Positions 26,229 through 34,748 of a DNA stretch of 64,000 bases are shown here, piece by piece. Position numbers and translations under genes: made by a program. The stretch's first letter is position 1, and each line of letters begins with the position of its first letter. Where the stretch lies: positions 37,284 to 101,283 of the forward strand of contig JAJFLH010000007.1 of assembly GCA_021772775.1 (NCBI GenBank), read 5' to 3'. This DNA comes from Mariprofundus sp. GTDB taxonomy: Bacteria; Pseudomonadota; Zetaproteobacteria; Mariprofundales; Mariprofundaceae. Below the pieces are notes generated by a model. The model did no database searches. It was not told the DNA's origin and saw nothing but the letters and a program-made list of their open reading frames with translations.

Positions 26229-27338
26229 TTAGTCCGCCTTGGTATTTGCTTTTAACTGCCCGCAAGCTGCCATAATATCATCACCTCGCGAGCGCCTTAC
26301 AGTGGCACGAATTCCTTTAGAAATCAACTGTTGCGCAAATTCCCTCATGTGTTGCTTTGAACTTCCGTTGTAGGGGCTGCCAGGAAAAACATTAAACTGG
26401 ATAAGATTGACGCGTTCGCGTTCAGGGTTCACAAATTGAATCAAGGCGTCCAAATCTTCGCTTTGATCATTAATACCTTTGAGTAATACATATTCCAGTG
26501 TGATGTGGCGTTGTTTGCCAACCGGGTAAGCGTTCAAGCATTGGCGCAGATCCTGTAATGGATGTTTGCGATTGATAGGAACCAGTGTATTACGTTTTTC
26601 ATCAATGGCTGAATGCAATGAAATGGCCAGATTAACCGGATGTACGTCACCTAAACGTTCTATTTGCGGGGTTAATCCGGATGTGGAGACCGTGATACGT
26701 CGGCGGGAAATGTTGAGTTTCTCTTCGTCCATAAGTAACAGGATGCTTTCGTGTACAGAAGTTTCATTGGCCATCGGTTCGCCCATGCCCATGTAAACGA
26801 TATGCGTAATATCACTATGCAGAGCTTCACCATCACTGTTTTGAGCAGTAAGCGGTTCATTACGCAGATCGGCTTTAATGGCCAGTACCTGCGCGATAAT
26901 TTCCCCGGCACTCAGGTTGGCTTCAAAACCCTGAGTGCCGGTATGACAGAATGGGCAATCCAGCACGCAGCCCACTTGAGATGATATGCAGACCGTGCCG
27001 CGCTTCTCTTCTGGGATAAATACACTCTCCACCATCTTACCAGCAAAGCGGCCGCGTTTGAGTGCAAAGACATATTTGCGTGTGCCATCTTGTGAGCATT
27101 CGCGGCGGATCAGAGTTAGAGGTTCACACAAGGTCTCGTTGCTGAGCTTGTCGCGCACATCACCCGGAATGTTTTTCATTTCATCAGGCTTGAGTATGCC
27201 TTTATTACACCAGTCGATAATCTGCTTGGCGCGAAAAGTCGGTTTCCCCCAAGCTGTCATCAACGCTTTAAGCTGAGGTAACTGGATAGCGGGTAGTTGT
27301 AGTTTATCTGGTGAGGTGAGTGGGTTCTGTTCTGTCAT
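26229..27338 (-). CDS. rlmN: Dual-specificity 23S rRNA/tRNA adenine-C2 methyltransferase RlmN
   Basis: About 369 residues. Radical-SAM enzyme that methylates A2503 of 23S rRNA and A37 of some tRNAs. It carries the CxxxCxxC cluster motif (CVLDCPFCHTG), the GMGEP motif (YMGMGEPMANE), and the C-terminal ACGQL Cys used for methyl transfer. N-terminal PTFRAKQIIDWCNKG is conserved. The start is uncertain: ATG codons at 27347 and 27338 both fit and neither has a clear Shine-Dalgarno sequence; the TTG at 27425 would add an unrelated stretch and is rejected. Confidence 0.95.
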   Translation of the reverse strand: MTEQNPLTSPDKLQLPAIQLPQLKALMTAWGKPTFRAKQIIDWCNKGILKPDEMKNIPGDVRDKLSNETLCEPLTLIRRECSQDGTRKYVFALKRGRFAGKMVESVFIPEEKRGTVCISSQVGCVLDCPFCHTGTQGFEANLSAGEIIAQVLAIKADLRNEPLTAQNSDGEALHSDITHIVYMGMGEPMANETSVHESILLLMDEEKLNISRRRITVSTSGLTPQIERLGDVHPVNLAISLHSAIDEKRNTLVPINRKHPLQDLRQCLNAYPVGKQRHITLEYVLLKGINDQSEDLDALIQFVNPERERVNLIQFNVFPGSPYNGSSKQHMREFAQQLISKGIRATVRRSRGDDIMAACGQLKANTKAD

Positions 27339-27565
27339 GAGGCGCATGCTGACAGAGCATCCATAAACGGGGTAGTTCTGCTGTTTGTTACCGTATATTC
27401 CAGCAAAGCGATATCCCGATTTCAATCGAAAGATGCGTCAGTTTGGCTGGCTGTTTCAGGTATTCACCAGTTTTTCAGCATTCCACAGGTGATTCAGTGT
27501 TGTATCCTCGGAGTGACGGGGTATGCAACAGTGATAGACTCGACCCTGCTGCTGTCTCACTTAAG

Positions 27566-27627
27566 CTTGATCGGGTATCCAGAAGACGTTGAAAAGACTG
27601 GAATCCCGTCTTTTCGGGAATGACGAG
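27566..27627. repeat. GTCATTCCCG-type intergenic repeat
   Basis: Read on the minus strand it begins CTCGTCATTCCCGAAAAG, forms a CCCGaaaagaCGGGa hairpin, then carries TCCAGTCTTTTCAACGTC and CTGGATACCCGATCAAG. This is the kind of mosaic intergenic repeat common in proteobacteria. A diverged piece of the same module is inside copy 1 at 12404-12452. It lies in the 390 bases between rlmN and the insertion sequence, where no gene is seen. Confidence 0.55.
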
Positions 27628-27728
27628 TGTGGATCAAGTCTGTCATGTTCAATGAGGAACAAAACATTATATCCCATTGTTTCACAATGTTTTTCAAGCC
27701 TTTATTCAACATTAAGTGGGACATATAT

Positions 27729-29101
27729 GGACCGTCCCGCATTGCAAGGAAGAGTTTGATCAGCTCCAAAGGAAAGTTGCATACATATATCCGGCCTTTA
27801 GTTGAAGCTGGGAAGCTTCTGGCCCCGATGGAATTCGCTGCACATTTCCGGCCTTATCAGCAGTTCGGCCTTTTCTGGCCCCTGTCCCACTCAGGCTTGT
27901 GGAAATGCAGCTATCTGCCTTTGTCGCCATCACTCGCTCAATCCGCGCAATTACTTGAAACTCTACTCTCCTTTTTAAGCTGTTGCCGTAGCAATTCTAT
28001 ACTCTTCATCTCTGGTCATCAGCACCCAGGCAGTGCGCACCGTCTTGTTGGCTAAAGCCACTGCTGCAATGTTCTGGCCTCTTCTTGTGGCTAGTTCGCT
28101 AACCCATCGGCTATGCCTGGCCTGTTTTCTGTCAGCCCAGCGTAACGCTGCTCGTGCGCCGTGAATCAGCAGTTTACGCAGATAGACATCACCGCGTTTA
28201 CTGATTCCGAGAAGCCTCGGCTTTCCTCCTGTTGAGTGTTGTCTTGGAACAAGTCCCAACCATGCCGCCATCTCCCGACCACTCCTGAATGCTTTGCCAT
28301 CGGCAACTGCTGCAAGCAGTGCAGTGGATACCATTGGCCCGACACCGGGAATTGTCATTAACCGCTTACAGGCTTCGCTTTGCTCACTCAGATGTTTGAT
28401 CTCTCTGTCATAAGCTGCAATGCGTTCATCCAGCCTGAGCATCTCTTCCCATAATCCACAGAGCAGTCCTCTAAACATGGGCGTTAAGTCATTATCCGCA
28501 TCTTCCAGAATATCCGGTACAGCCTTGCGCAACGCAGCCACGCTTTTGGCTACAGTTACTCCATCTTCCAGCATCAAACCACGTATCTGATTCACCTGCG
28601 CTGTTCGATGCGATACAGCCAGTGATGGTGCACGATGCAGGCTCTGGATATCCTGTTGCTCCACACTCTTGATTGGAACAAAGCGCATATCAGGTCGTTG
28701 CACTGCCTCACAGATCGCTGCTGCATCTGCAACGTCACTCTTGTTACTTTTCACATACGGCTTCACAAACTGAGGGGTGATCAGATGCACATCATGTCCC
28801 ATCGCCATTAATCTGCGAGCCCAGTCGTGAGAGCCGCCACAGGCCTCCATACCAACCAAGCAGGATGGGAGCCTGACCATAAATTCAACCACTTTGCTGC
28901 GACTCTGTTTCTTACGCATCACCATTTCACCGTGCTCATTCACGCCATGCAAATGAAACACACTCTTCGATAAATCAATACCTACTACCTTGATCTCTTC
29001 TAAAATTCGCTATTCTTGTTCATGGTTCGTCTCGCTCCTTCTTCGTATGGAATTGCTCCATACTGGCACATTGCGATGCCGTGAGAGGTGCGGGACGGAC
29101 C
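27729..29101. mobile_element. IS110/IS1111-type insertion sequence
   Basis: About 1.37 kb, bounded by near-terminal inverted repeats GGACCGTCCCGCA (27729-27741) and TGCGGGACGGACC (29089-29101), 12 of 13 paired. Inverted repeats near the ends mark the IS1111 subgroup, since classical IS110 elements lack them. It contains one transposase gene on the minus strand. Exact ends and any target duplication cannot be set from one copy. Confidence 0.75.
27975..29006 (-). CDS. IS110 family transposase (no standard start codon visible)
   Basis: About 343 residues. N-terminal DEDD nuclease domain (VVGIDLSKSVFHLHG with the first catalytic Asp; KSNKSDVADAAAICEAV) and C-terminal Transposase_20 domain (LMTIPGVGPMVSTALLAAV; GLVPRQHSTGGKPRLLGIS). 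The first ATG/GTG of the long frame would begin after the catalytic GIDLSK, so translation must start upstream. In that frame the region between the stop at 29010-29012 and GID offers only an ATT (29006). An ATG at 29023 is in another frame that ends at a TAG (29000-29002) next to a TTTT run, so a -1 frameshift or a disabling mutation is also possible. Confidence 0.85.
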   Translation of the reverse strand: MLEEIKVVGIDLSKSVFHLHGVNEHGEMVMRKKQSRSKVVEFMVRLPSCLVGMEACGGSHDWARRLMAMGHDVHLITPQFVKPYVKSNKSDVADAAAICEAVQRPDMRFVPIKSVEQQDIQSLHRAPSLAVSHRTAQVNQIRGLMLEDGVTVAKSVAALRKAVPDILEDADNDLTPMFRGLLCGLWEEMLRLDERIAAYDREIKHLSEQSEACKRLMTIPGVGPMVSTALLAAVADGKAFRSGREMAAWLGLVPRQHSTGGKPRLLGISKRGDVYLRKLLIHGARAALRWADRKQARHSRWVSELATRRGQNIAAVALANKTVRTAWVLMTRDEEYRIATATA

Positions 29102-29160
29102 ATCCCATTAGCAGTGCTCGGCCCAGTTAGTTACGATAATGTAAGAAAAAGTTTTTCTAC

Positions 29161-29928
29161 TTATTTCTTCCACCACTGATTCTGAATTTGTGCAGTGCTA
29201 AAACTTTCTCGTGATTGCATTTTCTGGTAATAACTTGAGAGAGCAGGGCTCGTCTCCTCTGAAATCCACTCTCCGTAGCCAAGAAGTTCCAATCTTGAGA
29301 AAATGACCGTCCAGATCACATCTGCCAGTGTATATTCCTCACCTATCAGAAAGCTATTATGCGCAAGTTGCTGTTCAGCAAACGAAAGTGCCTCACGAGC
29401 TCCCTTCTCAATCTCACCAACATGTTCTGGGTCAACTCGGAAGGTTTTGTTCTTCTGCGAGCGTTGTGCACAGATGTTGTATGACTCTGCAAGATCAGGG
29501 TGCTGTTTTGCCAGCTCCAGTGATTTCTCGATCCGCTTATTAAGAACCTTTTCTGATTTCTCCATGGATGGATGACGTGCATAGCTCAGGATCTGCAGAT
29601 CAATGTTATCTGCTAAAGTGATAAGCTTTTCCATGATCGCTCTTTCTTCATCTGTTGAAGGAAGTAGTGAATCCCCTTCGTCCTGAGATGCGATATAGCG
29701 GATAATGTCAGCCGAGTTGGTAATAACTTTCGCGTTCCCATCATGATGAGAAAGTGTGGGCACAACGCCGTTCGGATTGAGTTTTATGTACCATGGTTCC
29801 AGCTGTTCCTGAGTTTCTACAATGTCTATCTTGTGATCAGCCCATGCCAGCCCCTTCTCTTCCAGAGCCAACCGAACTTTCATTGAGCAGACTGATAACG
29901 GATTGTGATATAATGTGAATGTTTCCAT
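29161..29928 (-). CDS. Glutathione S-transferase family protein
   Basis: 255 residues. N-terminal thioredoxin-like domain (YHNPLSVCSMKVRLALEEKG; NPNGVVPTLSH; SADIIRYIA) followed by an all-helical C-terminal domain with LAHNSFLIGEEYTLADVIWT. The Ser in PLSVCS is a plausible active-site residue. The long C-terminal domain has an insertion (about 120-170) compared with most bacterial GSTs. AGGAG precedes the ATG. It is transcribed away from the LysR gene, which probably controls it. Confidence 0.88.
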   Translation of the reverse strand: METFTLYHNPLSVCSMKVRLALEEKGLAWADHKIDIVETQEQLEPWYIKLNPNGVVPTLSHHDGNAKVITNSADIIRYIASQDEGDSLLPSTDEERAIMEKLITLADNIDLQILSYARHPSMEKSEKVLNKRIEKSLELAKQHPDLAESYNICAQRSQKNKTFRVDPEHVGEIEKGAREALSFAEQQLAHNSFLIGEEYTLADVIWTVIFSRLELLGYGEWISEETSPALSSYYQKMQSRESFSTAQIQNQWWKK

Positions 29929-29958
29929 GATTGTTCTCCTGTTTCCTATGGGGCAACT

Positions 29959-29974
29959 CTATTGTTGACAATAG
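29959..29974. promoter_or_regulatory. Palindrome between divergent GST and lysR genes
   Basis: CTATTGTTGACAATAG is a palindrome with perfect 7-base arms. It overlaps a TTGACA (29965-29970) that could be the -35 box of the lysR promoter. A dyad in the shared region is where a LysR-type regulator would be expected to bind. Confidence 0.45.
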
Positions 29975-30025
29975 GCCCAATAAACTGCCTTATTGTAAAA
30001 TAACTGTTTCCTGTGAGGTGTTAAT

Positions 30026-30913
30026 GTGGCGATCTTGACCTGGATGGAGACCTTTGCAGCGGTAGTTGAGGCCGGAAGTTTTACAAGAGCCTCTGAACGA
30101 CTGGGTATTTCCAAATCATTTGTTAGTAAACAGGTATCTCAATTGGAGCGCAGTTTGGGTGTGCGCCTGCTACATCGTTCGACGCGCACACTTAGCCCGA
30201 CTGATGAAGGCTCCAGCTTTTATAAACATTGTCAGCTCATCGTCAGTGAAGCCGAAAAAGCCAAGGCAGAGGTACTGGATAGCCAGAAGAACCCTCGGGG
30301 ACGCATACGCATTACCGTGCCCCAGAGTCTGATTATATCCCGTGCTGGTGATGTGCTTCTGAAATTTCAAAAGCAATATCCGGACATTGAACTTGAGGTC
30401 ATTGCAAGCGGCTCGGCGATAGACATGATCAACGACGGTGTAGATTTGGCATTGCGGATTGGTCAGCTGGAGGATTCATCGCTGATTTGTAGAAAATTGT
30501 CCGACTGTGTGTTTCAGGTTGTCGCGTCTCCACAATATATCGATCAGCATGGAATACCTGAAAACCCGACAGACCTTACGCAGCACAACTGTTTGATTTA
30601 TGCCAGTTCAAAGTTGAGCCAACACTGGCCTTTCAAACTTCCTAATGGAAAAGAAACAACAGTAAATACTCGAGGGAATTTGGCCTGCAACGATGGACAC
30701 ATGATTGTTAAAGCTGCTTTGGAAGGTATGGGGGTTGCCTTCGCGCCAAGCATTCTGTTTCAGTCATATATTGATGAAGGCAGGCTTTGTTTGCTGCTTT
30801 CTGAATATGGCTTGCCACCAGTTTCAATCTCTGCCCTATACCCTTCCAGTAGGAACCTTTCTCGAAAAGTAAAAGTATTGATCGACTTTCTTTCTGAGCA
30901 TCTGTCACTGTAA
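30026..30913 (+). CDS. LysR-type transcriptional regulator
   Basis: 295 residues. N-terminal winged HTH (TWMETFAAVVEAGSFTRASE, LGISKSFVSKQVSQLERSLG, VRLLHRSTRTLSPTDEG) and C-terminal effector-binding domain (RIRITVPQSLIISRAGDVLL and VDLALRIGQLEDSSL). GTG start with GAGG eight bases before it. It belongs to the AaeR/DmlR-like branch by its HRSTR and RIGxLxDSSL motifs. Divergent from the GST gene. Confidence 0.92.
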   Translation: MAILTWMETFAAVVEAGSFTRASERLGISKSFVSKQVSQLERSLGVRLLHRSTRTLSPTDEGSSFYKHCQLIVSEAEKAKAEVLDSQKNPRGRIRITVPQSLIISRAGDVLLKFQKQYPDIELEVIASGSAIDMINDGVDLALRIGQLEDSSLICRKLSDCVFQVVASPQYIDQHGIPENPTDLTQHNCLIYASSKLSQHWPFKLPNGKETTVNTRGNLACNDGHMIVKAALEGMGVAFAPSILFQSYIDEGRLCLLLSEYGLPPVSISALYPSSRNLSRKVKVLIDFLSEHLSL

Positions 30914-31070
30914 CAAAGCACATCATATTTGATGTGAACGTTGAATGTCCGCCTTTGGCCCAGGCAGTGCGAAAAGGCAAAAGGTTTCAGTTGAGCGAAA
31001 ATTTATTTTCTAGCTAGTGTATTGTTGAGTTTGTTATGAGATGATAAACCCCTCTTTCATGCATTAACCT

Positions 31071-31186
31071 GGGAGTATCAGCTTTCATTTACCACACTCA
31101 AGAGAGATCTTTAGTTTTCACACAGTCAGGGCCGGAAGCAGCACTCAATCAGCAAGCTTACTGCACCAGTAGAAGTGATACTTTTA
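31071..31186 (+). ncRNA. Possible small SRP (4.5S-like) RNA
   Basis: The core GTCAGGGCCGGAAGCAGCAC resembles SRP domain IV: CAGG and AGCA sides of the symmetric loop around a GGAA tetraloop region. The closing stem is one pair shorter than usual (GGAAG is followed directly by CAGCA, where one or two extra bases are expected). The outer ends AGTATCA (31074-31080) and TGATACT (31176-31182) pair perfectly and are followed by TTTT. Size about 115 bases, as for 4.5S RNA. Pairing between the outer stem and the core is poor, so this may be a diverged, partial or false copy. Lies in the 389-base gap before tetR. Confidence 0.4.
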
Positions 31187-31256
31187 CGGAATTAGTGAGA
31201 CTGTTTTAGTCCTTTTTTGTTACCTCTAAAAAGATAATGGTTGATGTTTCGAGCAG

Positions 31257-31277
31257 TGTTCGATTAATATTCGAACA
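31257..31277. promoter_or_regulatory. TetR-type operator upstream of the efflux operon
   Basis: Arms TGTTCGA and TCGAACA are perfectly complementary around TTAATAT. The dyad lies 25-46 bases before the chosen tetR start, as expected for an autoregulated TetR repressor controlling its own efflux operon. Confidence 0.6.
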
Positions 31278-31302
31278 TTATTCGTTTTTTAGTGGGGTGG
31301 CG

Positions 31303-32055
31303 ATGCAGCGGCGAGAGAAGCGAGAGCTTAGGGAAAAAGAGATTATTGAAAAGACCATTGAGTTACTGTCTCAACGTGGTTTTCTTGATGTGCGCATGTC
31401 TGATGTTGCTAGCGAAACAAGTTATTCGATGGGTACTATTTATTCTCATGTTGAGAGTAAAGAGGATCTTCTTGTCGCCTGTGCTTATCAATTGGTTCTG
31501 GATCATAAGGTGTTGGTTCAGGCTATTGATGCACAAGCTATTCCAGCCATTGAAAAAATTATCAGTATGGCACAATGCAGTTGGCAGTTGTCGATGCAAC
31601 ACCCTGATCTGATTGAAATTGATAATCTCTCTCTGATGCCTTCGGTTTGGCGCCGGGCCACGCAGCATCGAGCTGATGCCTTGAATCAGCTGCATGTGGA
31701 AATTGCCAATCGCTTCCTGGGTATTGTTCTTGCCGCTATTGAAGAGAGTCTGGTGGGTTATGAGAAGCTTGATCAGGCTGAGACAGAGCAACTGGCTCAC
31801 CACCTTACGCATGGCATGTGGGGGTTGTGTGTCGGCCTATCCAGCACGGCTCAGTCCGGTTATGCGAGCACCCTTTGTCCTAAAAATAACGATGAGAATG
31901 ATGCACATTTCTCTACCAATTATTGCAATTTCCTCAAAGGTTATGGCTGGCAGGAAAATGATCCTGAAAGCGTGTTTGAACGCTGTAAGCTCATTGCGAA
32001 ACGCTGTATCAATCAAACGGTATGGTTTGCAGATAAACGGCAGGAGTCACAATGA
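31303..32055 (+). CDS. TetR family regulator of the RND operon
   Basis: About 250 residues. N-terminal HTH (IIEKTIELLSQRGFLDVRMS, DVASETSYSMGTIYSHVESK, EDLLVACAYQ) and a helical ligand-binding domain. The ATG at 31303 with GGGGTGG before it is preferred to one 22 codons upstream, which would place the dyad operator inside the gene. The stop overlaps the start of the outer-membrane factor gene (ATGATGA), so it is the first gene of the efflux operon. Ligand unknown. Confidence 0.88.
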   Translation: MQRREKRELREKEIIEKTIELLSQRGFLDVRMSDVASETSYSMGTIYSHVESKEDLLVACAYQLVLDHKVLVQAIDAQAIPAIEKIISMAQCSWQLSMQHPDLIEIDNLSLMPSVWRRATQHRADALNQLHVEIANRFLGIVLAAIEESLVGYEKLDQAETEQLAHHLTHGMWGLCVGLSSTAQSGYASTLCPKNNDENDAHFSTNYCNFLKGYGWQENDPESVFERCKLIAKRCINQTVWFADKRQESQ

Positions 32056-33515
32056 TGAATATTTTAAGACTATCCCTTATTGGGGGCCTGCTACTGAGCG
32101 GCTGTGTGCTGGGTCCCGACTTTAAGCGGCCTGAATCGCCTAAACTAGCCAGCTATAGTTCTGAGATTGGCGGGGTGAGTAGCGCAGACTCTCCCAAGCT
32201 GGTTGATAGTGAAGCGTTACCTGAGCAGTGGTGGAAATTGTTCGAATCGAAAGCGTTGTCTCAACTGGTGGATCAGGGACTGGCCAATAGTCCGACGCTG
32301 GCGGCGGCTGAAGCCAGACTTCTCTCGCTCGGTGAATCGCTGGAAGCAGATACCGGCTGGGTGCTGTTCCCGCATGTGGATGCGTCAACCAGTAGTTCAC
32401 GGCAAAAAATTTCCGGAGCTACATTCGGTAATGCGGGTAACCCACGTATCTTCAGCGTGCATAATGCGGTCATCGATGTGAGTTACAGCATTGATGCTTT
32501 TGGCGGTGGTCAGCGTTATCTCGAGCAGGGGCTGGCCAAGGTGGAACAGCAGGCATTTCAGCTGGAAGCTTCGCGCCTGACTTTGATTACCAATATTGTG
32601 ACCACTGCGATTGCAGAGGCTTCGCTACGGGAACAGATCGCGGCGACTGAAATGATGATCGCCGATGAACAGAACCTGCTTGAAATGAGCGAACAGCAGT
32701 TTGATATCGGTACCATTGCCAAGGGAGCACTGCTGGCGCAGCGAACTTCTCTGGCACAAACACGCACGCAGTTGCCAGCTCTGCAAAAAGCACTGGCGAC
32801 GATGCGGCATCAGTTGGCCATCCTAGTTGGTGTAATGCCGGGAGAGGCTCAACTGCCGTTGATTCATATGGATGAGCTGGTGTTGCCGAAAGAAATTCCG
32901 GTGACACTACCTTCAACCCTGACGCAGCGGCGTCCGGATGTGCGTCTCTCCGAGACACTTTTACATCAGGCCAGCGCTCAGATCGGCATTGCAACAGCCA
33001 ACATGTATCCCAAGCTGGCGCTTTCAGCCAGTTATGCCACAGAGGCGACGACACTTAGTAATCTATTTAATGCCGGTTCAATGGTCTGGGGTTTGGGAGC
33101 GGGCTTGACTCAGCCACTATTTCGAGGCGGAGAGCTGCGAGCTAGAAAGCGCGCTGCTCTGGCTGATTTCGATCAGGCTGCCGCCAATTATAGGCAGAGC
33201 GTGCTGAGTGCTTTTGGCGATGTTGCCGATGCCATGCTAGGGCTCGAAATGGATGGCAGACAGCTGCAGCTGGAAATCGAAGCGGACTCACTGGCAGCTG
33301 AAACTTTGGCCATTGTACGTGAACAGCATCAACAGGGAGCCGTCAGTTATCTGGCTCTACTTGATGCACAGAGCCGTTATCAGCAGGCGCGTATCAATCT
33401 GATCAAGGTGCGGGCTGCGATGTTCAATGATACCGCAGCTCTGATTTTTGCACTGGGCGGCGGCTGGCAGCAGAACAGTGCCAGTGACAAGCCACAAACT
33501 ATGGAGAAACAGTAA
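32052..33515 (+). CDS. NodT-type outer-membrane efflux lipoprotein
   Basis: 487 residues. Lipobox LLSGC (Cys about 18), then the GPDFKRPE start typical of OprM/NodT proteins, and two OEP repeats, each with long periplasmic helices. Family motifs: LTQRRPDVRLSETLLHQASA and GLGAGLTQPLFRGGELRARK. It forms the trimeric outer-membrane channel of a tripartite pump with the two genes downstream. It overlaps tetR by four bases and the adaptor gene by one. Confidence 0.92.
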   Translation: MMNILRLSLIGGLLLSGCVLGPDFKRPESPKLASYSSEIGGVSSADSPKLVDSEALPEQWWKLFESKALSQLVDQGLANSPTLAAAEARLLSLGESLEADTGWVLFPHVDASTSSSRQKISGATFGNAGNPRIFSVHNAVIDVSYSIDAFGGGQRYLEQGLAKVEQQAFQLEASRLTLITNIVTTAIAEASLREQIAATEMMIADEQNLLEMSEQQFDIGTIAKGALLAQRTSLAQTRTQLPALQKALATMRHQLAILVGVMPGEAQLPLIHMDELVLPKEIPVTLPSTLTQRRPDVRLSETLLHQASAQIGIATANMYPKLALSASYATEATTLSNLFNAGSMVWGLGAGLTQPLFRGGELRARKRAALADFDQAAANYRQSVLSAFGDVADAMLGLEMDGRQLQLEIEADSLAAETLAIVREQHQQGAVSYLALLDAQSRYQQARINLIKVRAAMFNDTAALIFALGGGWQQNSASDKPQTMEKQ

Positions 33516-34675
33516 TGAAGAATAAGATGATTAAACGTATGTCCATCATGCTGGTGGCAGTAGGCTTGGTGTTTGCCGCCATCATCGGTTACCAGATGTT
33601 TGTTGCCAGTATGATGAAACAGTATCTGGCCTCGAACGCCCATCCTCCGGCGACGGTCACAGCCATTGAAGTGGGAAAATCGCTATGGCAGCCGCAGTTT
33701 TCAGCCGTCGGTAATCTACGTGCAGTGCAAGGGGTTGATATCAGCTCTGAAATTGCAGGTATGGTGAAGCGGATTCATGTCAAATCGGGTGAAACAGTGA
33801 AGCGGGGTGATCTGCTGCTGGAATTGAGCAGTGATGAAGAACTGGCTCAACTGCAGGCTTTGCAATCGACGCGGAAGCTGGCTGAGATCACCCTTAAACG
33901 GGATAAACGACAATTCAAAATTCACGCCATCAGTAAGGCTCAGCTGGATATTTCCAAGGCTGAATTGAGCACACGTATTGCACAGGAAGCGATGCAGCTG
34001 GCATTGATGGATAAAAAACGTATCAAAGCTCCATTTTCAGGACGTCTCGGGCTGATTCGTATCAGTGAGGGGCAGTATCTCACTCCAGCCGTGCCGATTG
34101 TAACACTGCAGAACAGCACGACTCTGTTTGTCGATTTTAATTTGCCACAGAAATATCTGGCTAGCCTCAAAAAAGGCCAGATGATTGCTGTGAACGCGAA
34201 ACAGGATGGTGTCGCTATTGTTCGCGGCGAGATCAGCGCTATTAACTCTAGCGTGGACAGCGCCACGCGTAATGTGCTCATTGAAGGAAAAATTGATAAT
34301 CCGGAAGGTGCCTTGCTGCCCGGTATGTTTGTCAGCCTCAGTATTGATGCGGGAGAAGCGCAGCTGCTGCTGACCTTGCCGCAGACAGCCATCAGTTATA
34401 ATGCTTATGGCTCCACCCTGTTTGTGGCCAAACCGTCAGAAGCTAAAAAATCCGATGCAGACAAATCGGACGCGCCGGCTGCTATGATTGCTCAGCAGCT
34501 GTTTATCAAAACAGGTGAAAAGCGCGGTGACCAGATCTCCATTCTGGAAGGCTTGAAAGAGGGAGATATGGTAGTCACTAGCGGTCAACTGAAACTCAAA
34601 AACGGCACGCCGCTGATTATTGATAACGCGGTGCAGCCTGCCAATGACGTGGCACCGAAGCCGCAGGAACACTGA
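33515..34675 (+). CDS. RND efflux periplasmic adaptor subunit
   Basis: 386 residues. An N-terminal membrane anchor (about 10-32), then lipoyl-type halves around a short hairpin (SEIAGMVKRIHVKSGETVKR; KRIKAPFSGRLGLIRISEGQ), beta-barrel and membrane-proximal domains (LLPGMFVSLSIDAGE). An insert of about 18 residues rich in Lys, Asp and Ala (SEAKKSDADKSDAPAA, about 308-325) lies in the membrane-proximal domain. It resembles MexE/MdtA-like adaptors without a lipobox. Confidence 0.92.
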   Translation: MKNKMIKRMSIMLVAVGLVFAAIIGYQMFVASMMKQYLASNAHPPATVTAIEVGKSLWQPQFSAVGNLRAVQGVDISSEIAGMVKRIHVKSGETVKRGDLLLELSSDEELAQLQALQSTRKLAEITLKRDKRQFKIHAISKAQLDISKAELSTRIAQEAMQLALMDKKRIKAPFSGRLGLIRISEGQYLTPAVPIVTLQNSTTLFVDFNLPQKYLASLKKGQMIAVNAKQDGVAIVRGEISAINSSVDSATRNVLIEGKIDNPEGALLPGMFVSLSIDAGEAQLLLTLPQTAISYNAYGSTLFVAKPSEAKKSDADKSDAPAAMIAQQLFIKTGEKRGDQISILEGLKEGDMVVTSGQLKLKNGTPLIIDNAVQPANDVAPKPQEH

Positions 34676-34748
34676 TGATGCTTTTGCAGGATAGCAAAAC
34701 CACACGCGCCTTGGCGCGCACGCAGTGTGACGCACATGGAGGTGCAGC

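Noticed and set aside
27426..27728. Gene in the gap between rlmN and the IS element
   Set aside because: Short open frames only, overlapping a palindromic repeat, with no ribosome binding site or recognisable protein.
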